Shown here in pieces: positions 18,775-28,134 of a stretch of DNA of 64,000 nt; position 1 is the first letter of the stretch; the number at the start of each line of letters is the position of its first letter. The notes below the pieces were generated by a model, which did no database searches, was not told where the DNA came from, and saw only the letters and a list, made by a program, of their open reading frames with translations. The position numbers and the translations under genes are program-made. Source of the stretch: Lutibacter oceani. GTDB taxonomy: Bacteria; Bacteroidota; Bacteroidia; Flavobacteriales; Flavobacteriaceae. Location of the stretch: positions 496,001 through 560,000 of the forward strand of contig NZ_QTTQ01000009.1 in the NCBI RefSeq assembly GCF_003384935.1, given 5' to 3'.

Positions 18775-18846
18775 TTTTTAAAATACCTCAGTCTCTTATA
18801 AAATTTCAAAAAATTAAGAGATACCTAATTTCCAAAAATAAAATTT

Positions 18847-18854
18847 TATCTTTG
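18847..18854 (+). promoter_or_regulatory. Candidate -7 element for polA
   Basis: TATCTTTG matches TANNTTTG exactly and lies about 60 nt upstream of the polA start. The -33 box is not clear. A 7-bp inverted repeat, TCTCTTA/TAAGAGA (18792-18821), lies just upstream. Confidence 0.5.
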
Positions 18855-18915
18855 CTAATATAGTAAGTAATTATAAAAATTCTTTTATTAATTACAATAA
18901 GCTACCTTATTTATT

Positions 18916-21750
18916 ATGAGTAAAAAACGCCTTTTTCTTTTAGATGCTTATGCCTTAATTTTTCGTGGTTATTATGCACTTATAAAAAACCCAAGAATCA
19001 ATTCTAAAGGAATGGATACTTCTGCAATATTAGGGTTTACAAATTCATTATTAGATGTAATTAAAAGAGAAAATCCAGACCATTTAGCAGTTGCATTTGA
19101 CAATGGAGGCTCTTTAACACGTTCTGAATCATTTCCTGAATATAAATCTAATAGAAACGAAACTCCTGAAGCAATTAAAATAGCAATTCCATATATTCAT
19201 AAAATACTGGAAGCTATGCATATACCAATTATTGAAAAACCAGGTTTTGAAGCCGATGATTTAATTGGAACACTTTCTAAACAAGCAGAAAAAGCAGGTT
19301 ATCAAACATTTATGGTAACCCCTGATAAAGATTTTGCACAATTGGTTTCAGAAAACATATTTATGTACAAGCCTGCCCGCATGGGAAATGGTATTGAAAT
19401 ATGGGGTATACCAGAAGTTCAAAAAAAGTTTGAAGTAGAACGCCCTGAACAAGTTATAGACTACCTGGGTATGATGGGAGATGCTGTTGACAATATTCCA
19501 GGGCTACCTGGTGTTGGAGATAAAACTGCTAAAAAATTCTTAAAACAATATGGAAGTATGGAAAATCTTTTAGCCAATACTCATGAGCTAAAAGGTAAAA
19601 TGAAAGAAAAAATTGAAGCGAATAAAGAACTTGGGTTACTTTCAAAAGAACTTGCAACTATTATTTTAGATTGCCCTGTTGAATTTCATGAAGAAGATTT
19701 TGAATTAAATCATCCCGATTTTGAAAAAACAAATGAAATTTTTAAAGAATTAGAATTTAGAAGAATTGCTGAAAACCTTGCTAAAATATTTAAAACTTCC
19801 ACTTCAGAGCCAATTAAACCTAAAATTGAATCTGAAAATAATACAACACAAAAAACACCACCGCCTACAAATCAACAATTCGATTTATTTTCAACACCTG
19901 TCGAAACTAAAATTGATGAAGAAGGAATTAAAGGTTATAGAACCTATGAAAATACCGATCATTTATACCAATATGTAAATACACCTTTTTCAAGAAAGTT
20001 ATTACTTCAAAAATTAATGCAACAAAAATCGGTAAGTTTCAATACTGAAACTATTGGTGCAAATGCATTTGAAGCCGAATTAACCGGAATAGCATTTTCT
20101 TATGAAAAAGGAAAAGGGTATTTTGTTCCTGTAGAAAACACTACAGACAACGGTAAAAGTATTCTTAAAGAATTTGCTCCATTTTTTGAAAACGAAACTA
20201 TTGAAAAAATTGGTCAGGACATTAAGTACACTATTAAAGTTCTAAAAAATTTCGACATAAACCTTAATGGAAAATTATTTGACACCCAACTGGCGCATTA
20301 TTTACTAAACCCCGATATGCGACACGATATAAGTGTGTTAGCTGAAACTTATTTAAATTATCAACCAATAAATATTAATAATTTTATAGGAAAAAAAGGG
20401 AAAAATCAACTTTCGGTTAGAGAAATTGAGATTTATAAACATGCCGAATATGCTGTTGAAAATACGGATGTAATTTTTCAATTAAAAGAAATCTTTTTTC
20501 AAGATTTGGAAAAATTCAATTTAATAAAATTATTTAATGAAATTGAAATTCCTGTGTTAAGAGTTTTGGCATCAATGGAATTAGAAGGAATTAAATTAGA
20601 TGATGCATTTTTAAATTCTTTAGCTGAAAATTTAACGAATGATATTAAAAATTTAGAAGACACTATTTATAAAGAAGCTGGTGTTGAGTTTAATTTAGCT
20701 TCACCAAAACAATTAGGAGATGTTTTATTTGATCATTTAAAACTAATTGAAAAACCTAAAAAAACGAAAACTGGTCAATACGCAACCGGAGAAGAAATTT
20801 TATCAAAATTAGCTCCTAAACATACAATTGTAAAAGAAATATTAGAATGGAGAGGATTGGTTAAACTAAAAAACACTTATGTAGATGCTTTACCAAAAGA
20901 AGTAAACAAAGTAACAGGCAGAATACATACTACATACAGCCAAGCAGTAGCTGCAACGGGCAGGTTAAGCTCCAATAATCCAAACCTTCAAAATATTCCA
21001 ATTAGAACCGAAAGAGGAAGAGAAGTTAGAAAAGCATTTATTCCAAGAAACGAAAATTACACCCTAGTTGCTGCCGATTATTCTCAAATTGAATTACGGA
21101 TAATTGCCGCATTAAGTAAAGATGAAAGTATGATTAATTCCTTTAACAAAGGAGAAGACATTCATGCCGCAACCGCAGCAAAAGTTTTTGGAGTTCCTTT
21201 AAATGAAGTTACCCGAGCACAACGTAGTGATGCCAAAGCTGTAAACTTTGGTATAATTTATGGCCAGGGAGCTTTCACTTTAGCACAACAATTAAACAAA
21301 TCAAGATCTGAAGCAAAAGAATTGATAGATAATTATTACAAAAATTTCCCAAAATTAAAACAATATATAGCAAATCAGGTAGATTTTGCACGTGATAACG
21401 GATATGTTGAAACAATTTTAGGACGCAGAAGATATTTAAAAAACATAAATTCACATAATGCAATTGTACGTTCCGGTGACGAAAGAAATGCCGTAAATGC
21501 TCCAATTCAAGGAAGTGCCGCGGATATTATTAAAATTGCAATGATACATATTCACAAATTTTTATCTGAAGGAAATTACAAAACCAAAATGCTATTACAA
21601 GTACATGATGAATTGGTTTTTGATATGCACAATGAAGAATTAGAATCCTTAAAACCTATAATTAAACAAAAAATGGAAAGCGCATATAAACTTTCCGTTC
21701 CTTTAACTGTAGATTTAGGCGAAGGTAACAATTGGCTGGAAGCTCATTAA
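18916..21750 (+). CDS. polA: DNA polymerase I with degenerate proofreading domain
   Basis: The 944-residue protein has the full three-domain layout. The 5'-3' exonuclease is at about 1-290 (LLDAYALIFRGYY, EADDLIGTL). A Lys/Pro/Gln-rich linker follows, then a 3'-5' exonuclease-fold region (about 340-540) and the family A polymerase (about 545-944), with AADYSQIELRI, the O-helix RSDAKAVNFGIIYG and LLQVHDELVFD. In the proofreading fold the three metal-binding Asp are replaced. The DxE motif reads FNTET (Asn376), the KYD motif reads KYT (Thr439) and the YxxxD motif reads YAVEN (Asn516); only Glu378 and Tyr512 remain. The enzyme should therefore keep gap filling and primer removal but lack proofreading. 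Confidence 0.95.
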   Translation: MSKKRLFLLDAYALIFRGYYALIKNPRINSKGMDTSAILGFTNSLLDVIKRENPDHLAVAFDNGGSLTRSESFPEYKSNRNETPEAIKIAIPYIHKILEAMHIPIIEKPGFEADDLIGTLSKQAEKAGYQTFMVTPDKDFAQLVSENIFMYKPARMGNGIEIWGIPEVQKKFEVERPEQVIDYLGMMGDAVDNIPGLPGVGDKTAKKFLKQYGSMENLLANTHELKGKMKEKIEANKELGLLSKELATIILDCPVEFHEEDFELNHPDFEKTNEIFKELEFRRIAENLAKIFKTSTSEPIKPKIESENNTTQKTPPPTNQQFDLFSTPVETKIDEEGIKGYRTYENTDHLYQYVNTPFSRKLLLQKLMQQKSVSFNTETIGANAFEAELTGIAFSYEKGKGYFVPVENTTDNGKSILKEFAPFFENETIEKIGQDIKYTIKVLKNFDINLNGKLFDTQLAHYLLNPDMRHDISVLAETYLNYQPININNFIGKKGKNQLSVREIEIYKHAEYAVENTDVIFQLKEIFFQDLEKFNLIKLFNEIEIPVLRVLASMELEGIKLDDAFLNSLAENLTNDIKNLEDTIYKEAGVEFNLASPKQLGDVLFDHLKLIEKPKKTKTGQYATGEEILSKLAPKHTIVKEILEWRGLVKLKNTYVDALPKEVNKVTGRIHTTYSQAVAATGRLSSNNPNLQNIPIRTERGREVRKAFIPRNENYTLVAADYSQIELRIIAALSKDESMINSFNKGEDIHAATAAKVFGVPLNEVTRAQRSDAKAVNFGIIYGQGAFTLAQQLNKSRSEAKELIDNYYKNFPKLKQYIANQVDFARDNGYVETILGRRRYLKNINSHNAIVRSGDERNAVNAPIQGSAADIIKIAMIHIHKFLSEGNYKTKMLLQVHDELVFDMHNEELESLKPIIKQKMESAYKLSVPLTVDLGEGNNWLEAH

Positions 21751-21861
21751 AAAATTAGTTACAAAGTTGGCAAGTTTCAAAGTCGTAAAGTTTCAAAAAA
21801 CAAGCTTTTACCTATTAATTTTAGTCAAATAACTTCAGAAGAAAATATTGCTAACTTACTG

Positions 21862-21892
21862 TTTGTTATATAAATAATTGTTTGTACATTTG
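21862..21892 (+). promoter_or_regulatory. Consensus promoter of rplM-rpsI
   Basis: TTTG (21862-21865), exactly 19 nt, then TACATTTG (21885-21892). This is a textbook Bacteroidota promoter (TTTG-N19-TANNTTTG). It lies about 55 nt upstream of the rplM GTG start, as expected for a strongly expressed ribosomal-protein operon. Confidence 0.85.
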
Positions 21893-21947
21893 CACTCCCT
21901 TTTTAGGGACATAAAATAAATGTTTAACTATAACAAAGAATTTAATT

Positions 21948-22403
21948 GTGAATAAATTAAGTTACAAAACAGTATCAGCTAACAAAAATACCGTTACTAA
22001 AGAGTGGGTATTAGTTGATGCAGACGGTCAAACGTTGGGTCGTCTAGCTTCTAAAATAGCCATGCTAATTAGAGGTAAATACAAACCAAACTATACTCCT
22101 CACGTAGATTGTGGAGACAACGTAGTGGTTATCAACGCAGAGAAAATTAATTTAACTGGTAAAAAGTGGACTGACAAATCTTACATTCGTCACACAGGCT
22201 ATCCAGGAGGACAAAGATCATTAACTGCAGCAGAAATGTTTGAAAAAGACCCAATACGTCTTGTAGAAAAAGCAGTAAAAGGTATGTTACCTAAAAACAA
22301 ATTAGGTAGTGCATTGTACAGAAACTTATATGTTTATGCTGGAACTGAGCATAATCAAACTGCACAAACACCTAAAACTATTAACCTTAACGATCTTAAA
22401 TAA
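21948..22403 (+). CDS. rplM: 50S ribosomal protein L13
   Basis: The 151-residue protein has L13 signatures throughout: WVLVDADGQTLGRLASKIA, GDNVVVINAEK, a YIRHTGYPGGQR loop and a MLPKNKLG segment near the C-terminus. It is an early-assembly 23S rRNA-binding protein. Translation starts at a GTG at 21948: the family normally begins just before the LSYKT segment and no in-frame ATG fits. The stop codon overlaps the rpsI ATG by 1 nt (TAATG), so the pair is translationally coupled. Confidence 0.97.
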   Translation: MNKLSYKTVSANKNTVTKEWVLVDADGQTLGRLASKIAMLIRGKYKPNYTPHVDCGDNVVVINAEKINLTGKKWTDKSYIRHTGYPGGQRSLTAAEMFEKDPIRLVEKAVKGMLPKNKLGSALYRNLYVYAGTEHNQTAQTPKTINLNDLK

Positions 22404-22789
22404 TGGATACAATTCACAAAATAGGTAGAAGAAAAACAGCAGTTGCTCGTGTTTACGTTTCTGACGGAAAAGGGAATATTACTGTAAATAAAAAAGATTA
22501 TAAAGCGTACTTTACTACTCCAACATTACAGTACAAAGTATTGCAAGCATTAAATTTAACGGATAATGCAACTGCATTTGATATTAATGTTAATGTTTTT
22601 GGTGGTGGTATTACAGGACAAGCTGAAGCCATTCGTTTAGCAATTTCAAGAGCTATGGTTGAATTAAACGAAGAAAACAGAGCTATCTTAAAACCTGAAG
22701 GGTTACTTACAAGAGATTCAAGAATGGTTGAACGTAAGAAATTCGGTCAAAAGAAAGCAAGAAAAAAATTCCAATTCTCAAAACGTTAA
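22403..22789 (+). CDS. rpsI: 30S ribosomal protein S9
   Basis: The 128-residue protein begins MDTIHKIGRRKTAVARVYV and ends with the basic tail KKARKKFQFSKR, the C-terminal residues that reach the P-site tRNA in known ribosomes. The GGGITGQAEAIRLAISRA segment is the S9 core. It is the second gene of the rplM-rpsI operon, overlapping it by 1 nt. A hairpin with a short T tract follows at about 22811. Confidence 0.97.
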   Translation: MDTIHKIGRRKTAVARVYVSDGKGNITVNKKDYKAYFTTPTLQYKVLQALNLTDNATAFDINVNVFGGGITGQAEAIRLAISRAMVELNEENRAILKPEGLLTRDSRMVERKKFGQKKARKKFQFSKR

Positions 22790-22810
22790 TCGTTTTATAC
22801 AAGTATTGGT

Positions 22811-22832
22811 ACACCATTTTTTATGGTGTTTC
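22811..22832 (+). terminator. Weak hairpin terminator after rpsI
   Basis: ACACCAT and ATGGTGT form a 7-bp stem around a TTTTT loop, followed by only two to three T. It could separate rplM-rpsI from rpsB-tsf, or act as a partial attenuator. Confidence 0.5.
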
Positions 22833-22855
22833 ATTGAAATTAAAAACAAAGTTGT

Positions 22856-22940
22856 CGTTGATCAGTCAATGACTGTAATAAGTTTAGCATCCAAATAGGG
22901 AAGATCGAATATTCGCTACTTCCCTATTGCTAACTCAACG
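22856..22940 (+). ncRNA. Structured 5' leader of rpsB (three-way-junction-like)
   Basis: A closing stem CGTTGA/TCAACG (22856-22861 and 22935-22940) encloses two hairpins. The first is CAGT-CAATG-ACTG (22863-22875). The second is long: an outer arm GTTTAGCA/TGCTAAC (22882-22889 and 22928-22934, one bulge), an inner arm ATAGGGAAG/CTTCCCTAT (22895-22903 and 22919-22927), and a self-complementary CGAATATTCG apical segment. It ends about 20 nt before the rpsB ATG. Feedback control of rpsB-tsf by S2 through a leader RNA is known in E. coli. That this element does the same is an inference. Confidence 0.6.
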
Positions 22941-22959
22941 GAACGTAAACTAAATACAA

Positions 22960-23706
22960 ATGACAAATATTGAAGTAAAAGAATTATTAGATGCTGGTGT
23001 ACATTTTGGTCACCTAACTAGAAAATGGGATCCTAACATGGCTCCTTACATTTATGGAGAACGTAATGGTGTTCATATAATTGACCTTTACAAAACTGCT
23101 GCAAAAATAGAAGAAGCTTCAGAAGCTTTAAAGAAAATTGCATCTTCAGGCAGAAAAATCCTTTTTGTAGCTACAAAAAAACAAGCAAAAGAAATTATTG
23201 CTGATAAATCTAAAAGCATTAACATGCCTTACATCACAGAAAGATGGCCAGGTGGTATGTTAACAAACTTTATCACTATCAGAAAAGCTGTTAAAAAAAT
23301 GTCATCTATTGACAGAATGAAACAAGACGGTTCTTTTGATGCACTTTCAAAAAGAGAAAAATTACAAATTAACCGTCAACGTGAAAAACTGGAAAAAAAC
23401 TTAGGTTCTATTACAGACATGACACGTTTACCAGGAGCAATTTTTGTTGTTGATGTTAAAAAAGAGCACATTGCTGTTGCTGAAGCAAAAAAATTAAACA
23501 TTCCTATTTTCGCTATGATTGATACAAACTCTGATCCAAGAGGTATTGATTATGTTGTACCTGCAAATGATGATGCTTCAAAATCTATTAATAAAGTTTT
23601 AGGATATATTACTGATTCTATTGCTGAAGGTTTAGCAGAAAGAAAAGCTGGTAAAGAAAAAGTTGCTGAAGCAAAAACTGAAGCTAAAGCAGAAGTAAAA
23701 AAATAA
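22960..23706 (+). CDS. rpsB: 30S ribosomal protein S2
   Basis: The 248-residue protein shows S2 motifs: ELLDAGVHFGHLTRKWDP, GRKILFVATKKQAK, RWPGGMLTNF and a PIFAMIDTNSDP strand. The C-terminus is a lysine/alanine/glutamate-rich tail. S2 joins the 30S subunit late and contacts S1-type proteins. It is the first gene of the rpsB-tsf pair, with tsf starting 48 bp downstream. It is preceded by a strongly folded leader that probably controls its expression. Confidence 0.97.
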   Translation: MTNIEVKELLDAGVHFGHLTRKWDPNMAPYIYGERNGVHIIDLYKTAAKIEEASEALKKIASSGRKILFVATKKQAKEIIADKSKSINMPYITERWPGGMLTNFITIRKAVKKMSSIDRMKQDGSFDALSKREKLQINRQREKLEKNLGSITDMTRLPGAIFVVDVKKEHIAVAEAKKLNIPIFAMIDTNSDPRGIDYVVPANDDASKSINKVLGYITDSIAEGLAERKAGKEKVAEAKTEAKAEVKK

Positions 23707-23754
23707 TTAATGTAAAATAGTTGAAAATTAATTTCAACAAAAAACAGTAAAAAA

Positions 23755-24723
23755 ATGGCAAAAATTACAGCCGCAGAAGTAAATAATTTAAGAAAATCTA
23801 CCGGAGCTGGTATGATGGACTGTAAAAATGCACTTGTTGAAGCAGAAGGAGATTTTGACAAAGCAGTAGATATTTTACGTAAAAAAGGACAAAAAGTTGC
23901 TGCAAAAAGAGCAGACAGAGATTCTTCAGAAGGTGCTGTTATAGCATATGTAAATGATACTAATACACAAGGTGCTATTATATCTCTTAACTGTGAAACT
24001 GATTTTGTTGCTAAAAACGACGCTTTTGTTGCTTTAGCTACTGAATTTGCAAAAACAGCAGTAAATTACAATTCAAAAGAAGAGTTTTTAAATGCTGATT
24101 TTGGAGGAATGACAGTTGCTGAAAAATTAATTGAGCAAACTGGAGTTATTGGAGAAAAATTAGAGATTGGTGCTTTTGAAAAAGTTACTGGTGAGTATGT
24201 AGGTTTTTACATCCACGCTGGAAATAAAATTGCAGCTATAACTGCTTTATCTGCAAATGTTGCTGGTTCAGATGTTGTTGCTAAAGATATTTCTATGCAA
24301 GCTGCTGCAATGGGAGCTTCAATATTATCATATAAAGATTTTGATCCTGCTTTTGTTGCTTCTGAAACAGAAGCTAGAATTGCAGTTATTGAAAAAGATA
24401 ATATTGAATTAGGAAGATTAGGTAAAACTCTTAAAAACATTCCTACTTTTATTTCAAGATCTCAATTAACGGATGCAATTATTGCGGAAACTGAAGAGAA
24501 ATTAAAAGCTGAATTAAAAGCTGAAGGTAAACCAGAAGCTATTTGGGATAGAATTTTACCAGGTAAATTAGAAAGATTTATTTCTGATAACACAACTCTT
24601 GATCAAGAACAATGTCTTTTAGATCAAAACTTTATTAAAGATGATAAAATTACTGTAGCTGAATACGTAAAAAGTATTGGAGATGTTACTGTAACAGATT
24701 TTAAAAGAGTTTCAATAGCATAA
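23755..24723 (+). CDS. tsf: Translation elongation factor Ts
   Basis: The 322-residue protein begins with the N-terminal UBA-like domain and its RKSTGAGMMDCKNAL signature. The NCETDFVAKND motif, whose TDFV loop inserts into EF-Tu to expel GDP, follows. The rest is a core that is somewhat longer than the E. coli protein but normal for this phylum. It is co-transcribed with rpsB and ends at a strong terminator. Confidence 0.97.
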   Translation: MAKITAAEVNNLRKSTGAGMMDCKNALVEAEGDFDKAVDILRKKGQKVAAKRADRDSSEGAVIAYVNDTNTQGAIISLNCETDFVAKNDAFVALATEFAKTAVNYNSKEEFLNADFGGMTVAEKLIEQTGVIGEKLEIGAFEKVTGEYVGFYIHAGNKIAAITALSANVAGSDVVAKDISMQAAAMGASILSYKDFDPAFVASETEARIAVIEKDNIELGRLGKTLKNIPTFISRSQLTDAIIAETEEKLKAELKAEGKPEAIWDRILPGKLERFISDNTTLDQEQCLLDQNFIKDDKITVAEYVKSIGDVTVTDFKRVSIA

Positions 24724-24742
24724 TTACACTCGTAATTTATAT

Positions 24743-24776
24743 AAAAAAACCTCGCTAAATGCGAGGTTTTTTTTGT
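24743..24776. terminator. Bidirectional terminator between tsf and the NagX-like gene
   Basis: ACCTCGC-TAAAT-GCGAGGT, extended by A:T pairs, has a run of eight T on the plus side and seven T on the minus side. It serves both convergent genes. Confidence 0.9.
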
Positions 24777-24778
24777 TT

Positions 24779-25882
24779 TTATATCTTGATAAAAATCTTT
24801 CGTTTATATAAAATATAGGTTATAAACCAAAAGAATATAATATGTGTTATTGCAAATAATAAAGATCCATTCATATTACCCGCAATTGGAACAAAAACTT
24901 GTTTGTATAAATAGCTATACCCACTTAAAACTTCACCCGAAGCAATTGGTATATGCACAAAATATATGATTGAAGACACATAAATTCCAGAAAAAACATA
25001 AATTGCCAATGGGTTTGTACCGAAATGAATAAATGGCTTTGCCCATTTTTTAAACCCTTTTACATCAATTATCCAAAGTAAAGTGGCCAAAAATACCATT
25101 GCTAAACCTCCTGCGTATAAAACATAAGAACTTGTCCATAATGCTTTGTTTATAGGGAATGTAAAATTCCAAATCCAACCAATAAATGTGGCAAGGGCTC
25201 CAAAAATTAATAATTTTTTTACACCTTCAATAGTAGTAGAAGAACGATCTATAAATCTACCCGTAAAATTCCCCATTAATAGCGTACCTACAGCAGGAAG
25301 AGCTGAAAGTAATCCCTCAGGATCGAAAGGCATTCCAAATCCTTTATATAGATGGTTTTCTCCAAAAAGGAATATATCAACTTTTCTTACAATATTAGTT
25401 GCTAAATCATATGGACCTTCGGAAACACCGAAAAACAATAAACCCCAATAACCAATTAAAATTAATCCAAAAATAATTGATAATTGTTTATAATTAAATT
25501 GCATACAAATAAGAGCTCCTATTAAATATGCTATAGCAATGCGCTGTAATACACCTAAATATCTTAAGTTTTCAAAATCAAAATTTGGGAATCCATTTAA
25601 AAACACCCCAATTAAAAACATTATTAAAAACCTTTTTATCACCTTATACAAACCTTTGTTTGTAATTCCTCTATCAAATTTTTTAAATGAAAACCACATT
25701 GAAACTCCAACAATAAATAAGAAAAATGGGAAAACCAGATCAGTTGGTGTACAGCCATTCCAATCTGAATGCAGTAAAGGAGGATATACGTAACTCCAGC
25801 TTCCCGGTGTATTAACCATTATCATTAATGCTATTGTTAAACCTCTCATAACATCGAGAGCCATAAGTCTTTTTGTTGCCAT
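24779..25882 (-). CDS. NagX-like DUF5009 transmembrane acyltransferase
   Basis: The 367-residue protein has about ten hydrophobic helices and begins KRLMALDVMRGLTIALMIMVNTPG, followed by HSDWNGCTPTDLVFPFFLFIVGVS. This pattern defines the HGSNAT-like/DUF5009 family. The human member acetylates terminal glucosamine of heparan sulfate across the lysosomal membrane; bacterial members cluster with N-acetylglucosamine utilisation genes and are called NagX. It lies 24 bp downstream of a sugar MFS permease, which fits such a cluster. The reaction here is inferred. Confidence 0.85.
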   Translation of the reverse strand: MATKRLMALDVMRGLTIALMIMVNTPGSWSYVYPPLLHSDWNGCTPTDLVFPFFLFIVGVSMWFSFKKFDRGITNKGLYKVIKRFLIMFLIGVFLNGFPNFDFENLRYLGVLQRIAIAYLIGALICMQFNYKQLSIIFGLILIGYWGLLFFGVSEGPYDLATNIVRKVDIFLFGENHLYKGFGMPFDPEGLLSALPAVGTLLMGNFTGRFIDRSSTTIEGVKKLLIFGALATFIGWIWNFTFPINKALWTSSYVLYAGGLAMVFLATLLWIIDVKGFKKWAKPFIHFGTNPLAIYVFSGIYVSSIIYFVHIPIASGEVLSGYSYLYKQVFVPIAGNMNGSLLFAITHIIFFWFITYILYKRKIFIKI

Positions 25883-25906
25883 TATAATATTATTTAAACG
25901 TGAAAT

Positions 25907-27235
25907 TTATTTTTTCAAACCTAATTTATGTCCTGATAAAGCAAAATATAATATTATAGCATAACAAGGAATTAAAATCCAATAACTACTATTTGCTGCT
26001 GTTGCCATTGCTTCAGCTTCATGAATACCATTTGCAATTAACTCATGTTTATTAGCATCAACTAACCTTCCATATAGTGGTGGAATAATTGCTCCACCAG
26101 AAATAGCCATAATTAATAACGCCGATGCGGTTTTGGTAAATTTACCCAAACCTTCAAGTGTTAAAGGCCAAACAGCAGGCCAAACCAACGCATTTGCAAT
26201 TCCCAATGCAGCAACAAATAAAACAGAAGTAAATCCTGTTGTAGATAAAATACAAATACTAAAAATAATTCCTAATGCAGCACTTATTTTAAGGGCGGTA
26301 CCTTGTTTTAAATATTTGGGGATAAGAAACACCCCTAAAGCATAGGTTGCAACCATAGCCATTAAAGTAAATGTTGTGAAAAATTTTGCGTCATCAGCTG
26401 AAAAACCTAACGATATACCATAGGCAATAATAGTATCTCCAGCTATAACTTCAGCTCCAACATATACAAATAATGTTAGCACACCTAACCATAAATGTGG
26501 AAATTGAAAAATACTTGTTTTTGAAGTTTTACCTTCAATATTTTCTTCAATTGGTTCAGCCTCTACATGAGGCAATGGAGCCTTTCTAATTAATATCGCT
26601 AAAACAACAAGAATAATGGCCATTACAATATAAGGAATAACAACACTATCAGCCATGGCATCAAGCATTTGGGCTTTCTCATCAACAGAAACTGTATTTA
26701 TTTTTTCTTTTATTTCATCAATACCCGACAATAAAATAGCTCCAAAAATCAGGGATCCTAAAGCTCCTGCAACTTTATTTGCAATACCCATTATGGCTAT
26801 ACGCTTAGCTGCACTTTCCATAGGTCCTAAAATTGTAATATATGGATTTGAAGCTGTTTGCAATAAAGTCATTCCCATACCTTGGATAAAAATACCTGAT
26901 AAGAACACCCAATAAGTTCTAGCTTCTGCTGCTGGAATAAAAACCAAAGCACCAATAGCCATAACAAACAAACCTAATGACATTCCTTTTCTATAACCTA
27001 TTTTACCTAAAATATAAGATGCGGGCAACGCCATTACAACAAACGAAATATAAGATGCTGATGCTACCAAATATGATTGAGCAGAAGTAAGCTCATTTAT
27101 TGTTTTCATAAATGGAATTAATGCTCCATTAATCCAAGTAACAAATCCGAATATAAAAAATAAACCTGCTATAATTAATATTGGAATAAATGTACTCTTT
27201 CCACTAGTTGTATTTGATTGTACTGTGTTTGACAT
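25907..27235 (-). CDS. Sugar MFS permease (FucP/NagP type)
   Basis: The 442-residue protein has 12 predicted membrane helices. The first ones (FIPILIIAGLFFIFGFVTWINGALIPFMK) are typical of the FHS family of proton-coupled sugar permeases that includes L-fucose FucP and N-acetylglucosamine NagP. The central cytoplasmic loop is charged (EAEPIEENIEGKTSKT). Its neighbours, a NagX-like gene (24 bp downstream), a glucosamine-phosphate deaminase and a GH20 hexosaminidase, favour GlcNAc as substrate, though glucose or galactose carriers share the fold. It could be read from the two-component genes upstream (177 bp gap) or from its own promoter. Confidence 0.88.
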   Translation of the reverse strand: MSNTVQSNTTSGKSTFIPILIIAGLFFIFGFVTWINGALIPFMKTINELTSAQSYLVASASYISFVVMALPASYILGKIGYRKGMSLGLFVMAIGALVFIPAAEARTYWVFLSGIFIQGMGMTLLQTASNPYITILGPMESAAKRIAIMGIANKVAGALGSLIFGAILLSGIDEIKEKINTVSVDEKAQMLDAMADSVVIPYIVMAIILVVLAILIRKAPLPHVEAEPIEENIEGKTSKTSIFQFPHLWLGVLTLFVYVGAEVIAGDTIIAYGISLGFSADDAKFFTTFTLMAMVATYALGVFLIPKYLKQGTALKISAALGIIFSICILSTTGFTSVLFVAALGIANALVWPAVWPLTLEGLGKFTKTASALLIMAISGGAIIPPLYGRLVDANKHELIANGIHEAEAMATAANSSYWILIPCYAIILYFALSGHKLGLKK

Positions 27236-27411
27236 TGTAATAAATTTTGGTATTATCTGATTAGTATATTGATAAAATTTTAATTCTTCTAAAATAGAAC
27301 ATTAAAAATAGTTTAAGAATTTATTTCTCTAAATAACATGTTATAATAGCTGAAATGACACTTTTTAAGTATGAACATTATTTTAAATTAAAATACTACT
27401 AATAAAAAGCA

Positions 27412-28134
27412 TTAATCAATGAAATTTGTGTTATTTAAAATTTTTTGTTTTGCATATTGAAGATAGTTTCTTCCTATTGGAATTCTTTTATTACCAATTT
27501 CAACAGAATTACCCTCAATAGAAGTTATTTTATTTATTGAAATTGTAAATGATCTATGAATTCGTAAAAAATTTTCACTTGGTAATTCTTCAGAAATGCT
27601 TGTCATAGATTTATGTACTAAATAATTGTCAATTGTAGTAATTACTTGTATATAATCTTTTAAACTCTCTATATAAAGAATATCATTCAAATTAATTTTC
27701 ATTAGTTTTTTATCAACTTTTAAAAATATGTATGGCACTTCATTTAATAAATTTTCATTTAATTTATCCTTTTCAAGCAGTATTCTATTTGATATTTTAT
27801 TAATTGCTTTTAAAAACCTACCAAACGGAATAGGTTTTACCAAATAATCTAAAACATCAAGGTCAAAACTTTCAACAGCATACTCACGGTAAGCTGTAGT
27901 AATAACAATATGAGGTTTGTTTGTAAGTGTTCTTAAAAATTCAAGACCACTCATTTTTGGCATATTAATATCTAAAAAAATTACATCAATTTCGTTATTT
28001 TCAATAGTTGGTAAAGCTGCAATTGGAGTACTAAACGTGGCAACCAAATCCATATTTTGAAATTCATTTAAATGATTTTGTATTACTTTAATCGCTAAAG
28101 GTTCATCATCAATAATAATACATTTTACTTTCAT
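27412..28134 (-). CDS. LytTR-family response regulator
   Basis: The ATG at 28132-28134 is chosen, giving 240 residues and the usual start MKVKCIIIDDEPLA. It overlaps the kinase stop by 1 nt. The receiver domain (about 1-120) has the acidic pair DDE and the phospho-acceptor Asp in VIFLDINMPKMSG. The LytTR DNA-binding domain (about 140-240) shows YIESLKDYIQV, FLRIHRSFTISINKI and IPIGRNYL. LytTR regulators bind direct-repeat sites near promoters. The genetic position suggests it controls the surrounding amino-sugar genes. Confidence 0.93.
   Translation of the reverse strand: MKVKCIIIDDEPLAIKVIQNHLNEFQNMDLVATFSTPIAALPTIENNEIDVIFLDINMPKMSGLEFLRTLTNKPHIVITTAYREYAVESFDLDVLDYLVKPIPFGRFLKAINKISNRILLEKDKLNENLLNEVPYIFLKVDKKLMKINLNDILYIESLKDYIQVITTIDNYLVHKSMTSISEELPSENFLRIHRSFTISINKITSIEGNSVEIGNKRIPIGRNYLQYAKQKILNNTNFID

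Noticed and set aside
18792-18821. Inverted repeat TCTCTTA/TAAGAGA between the T9SS gene and polA
   Set aside because: Short stem, 16-nt loop and no T tract, so not a convincing terminator; left as a note in the polA promoter entry.
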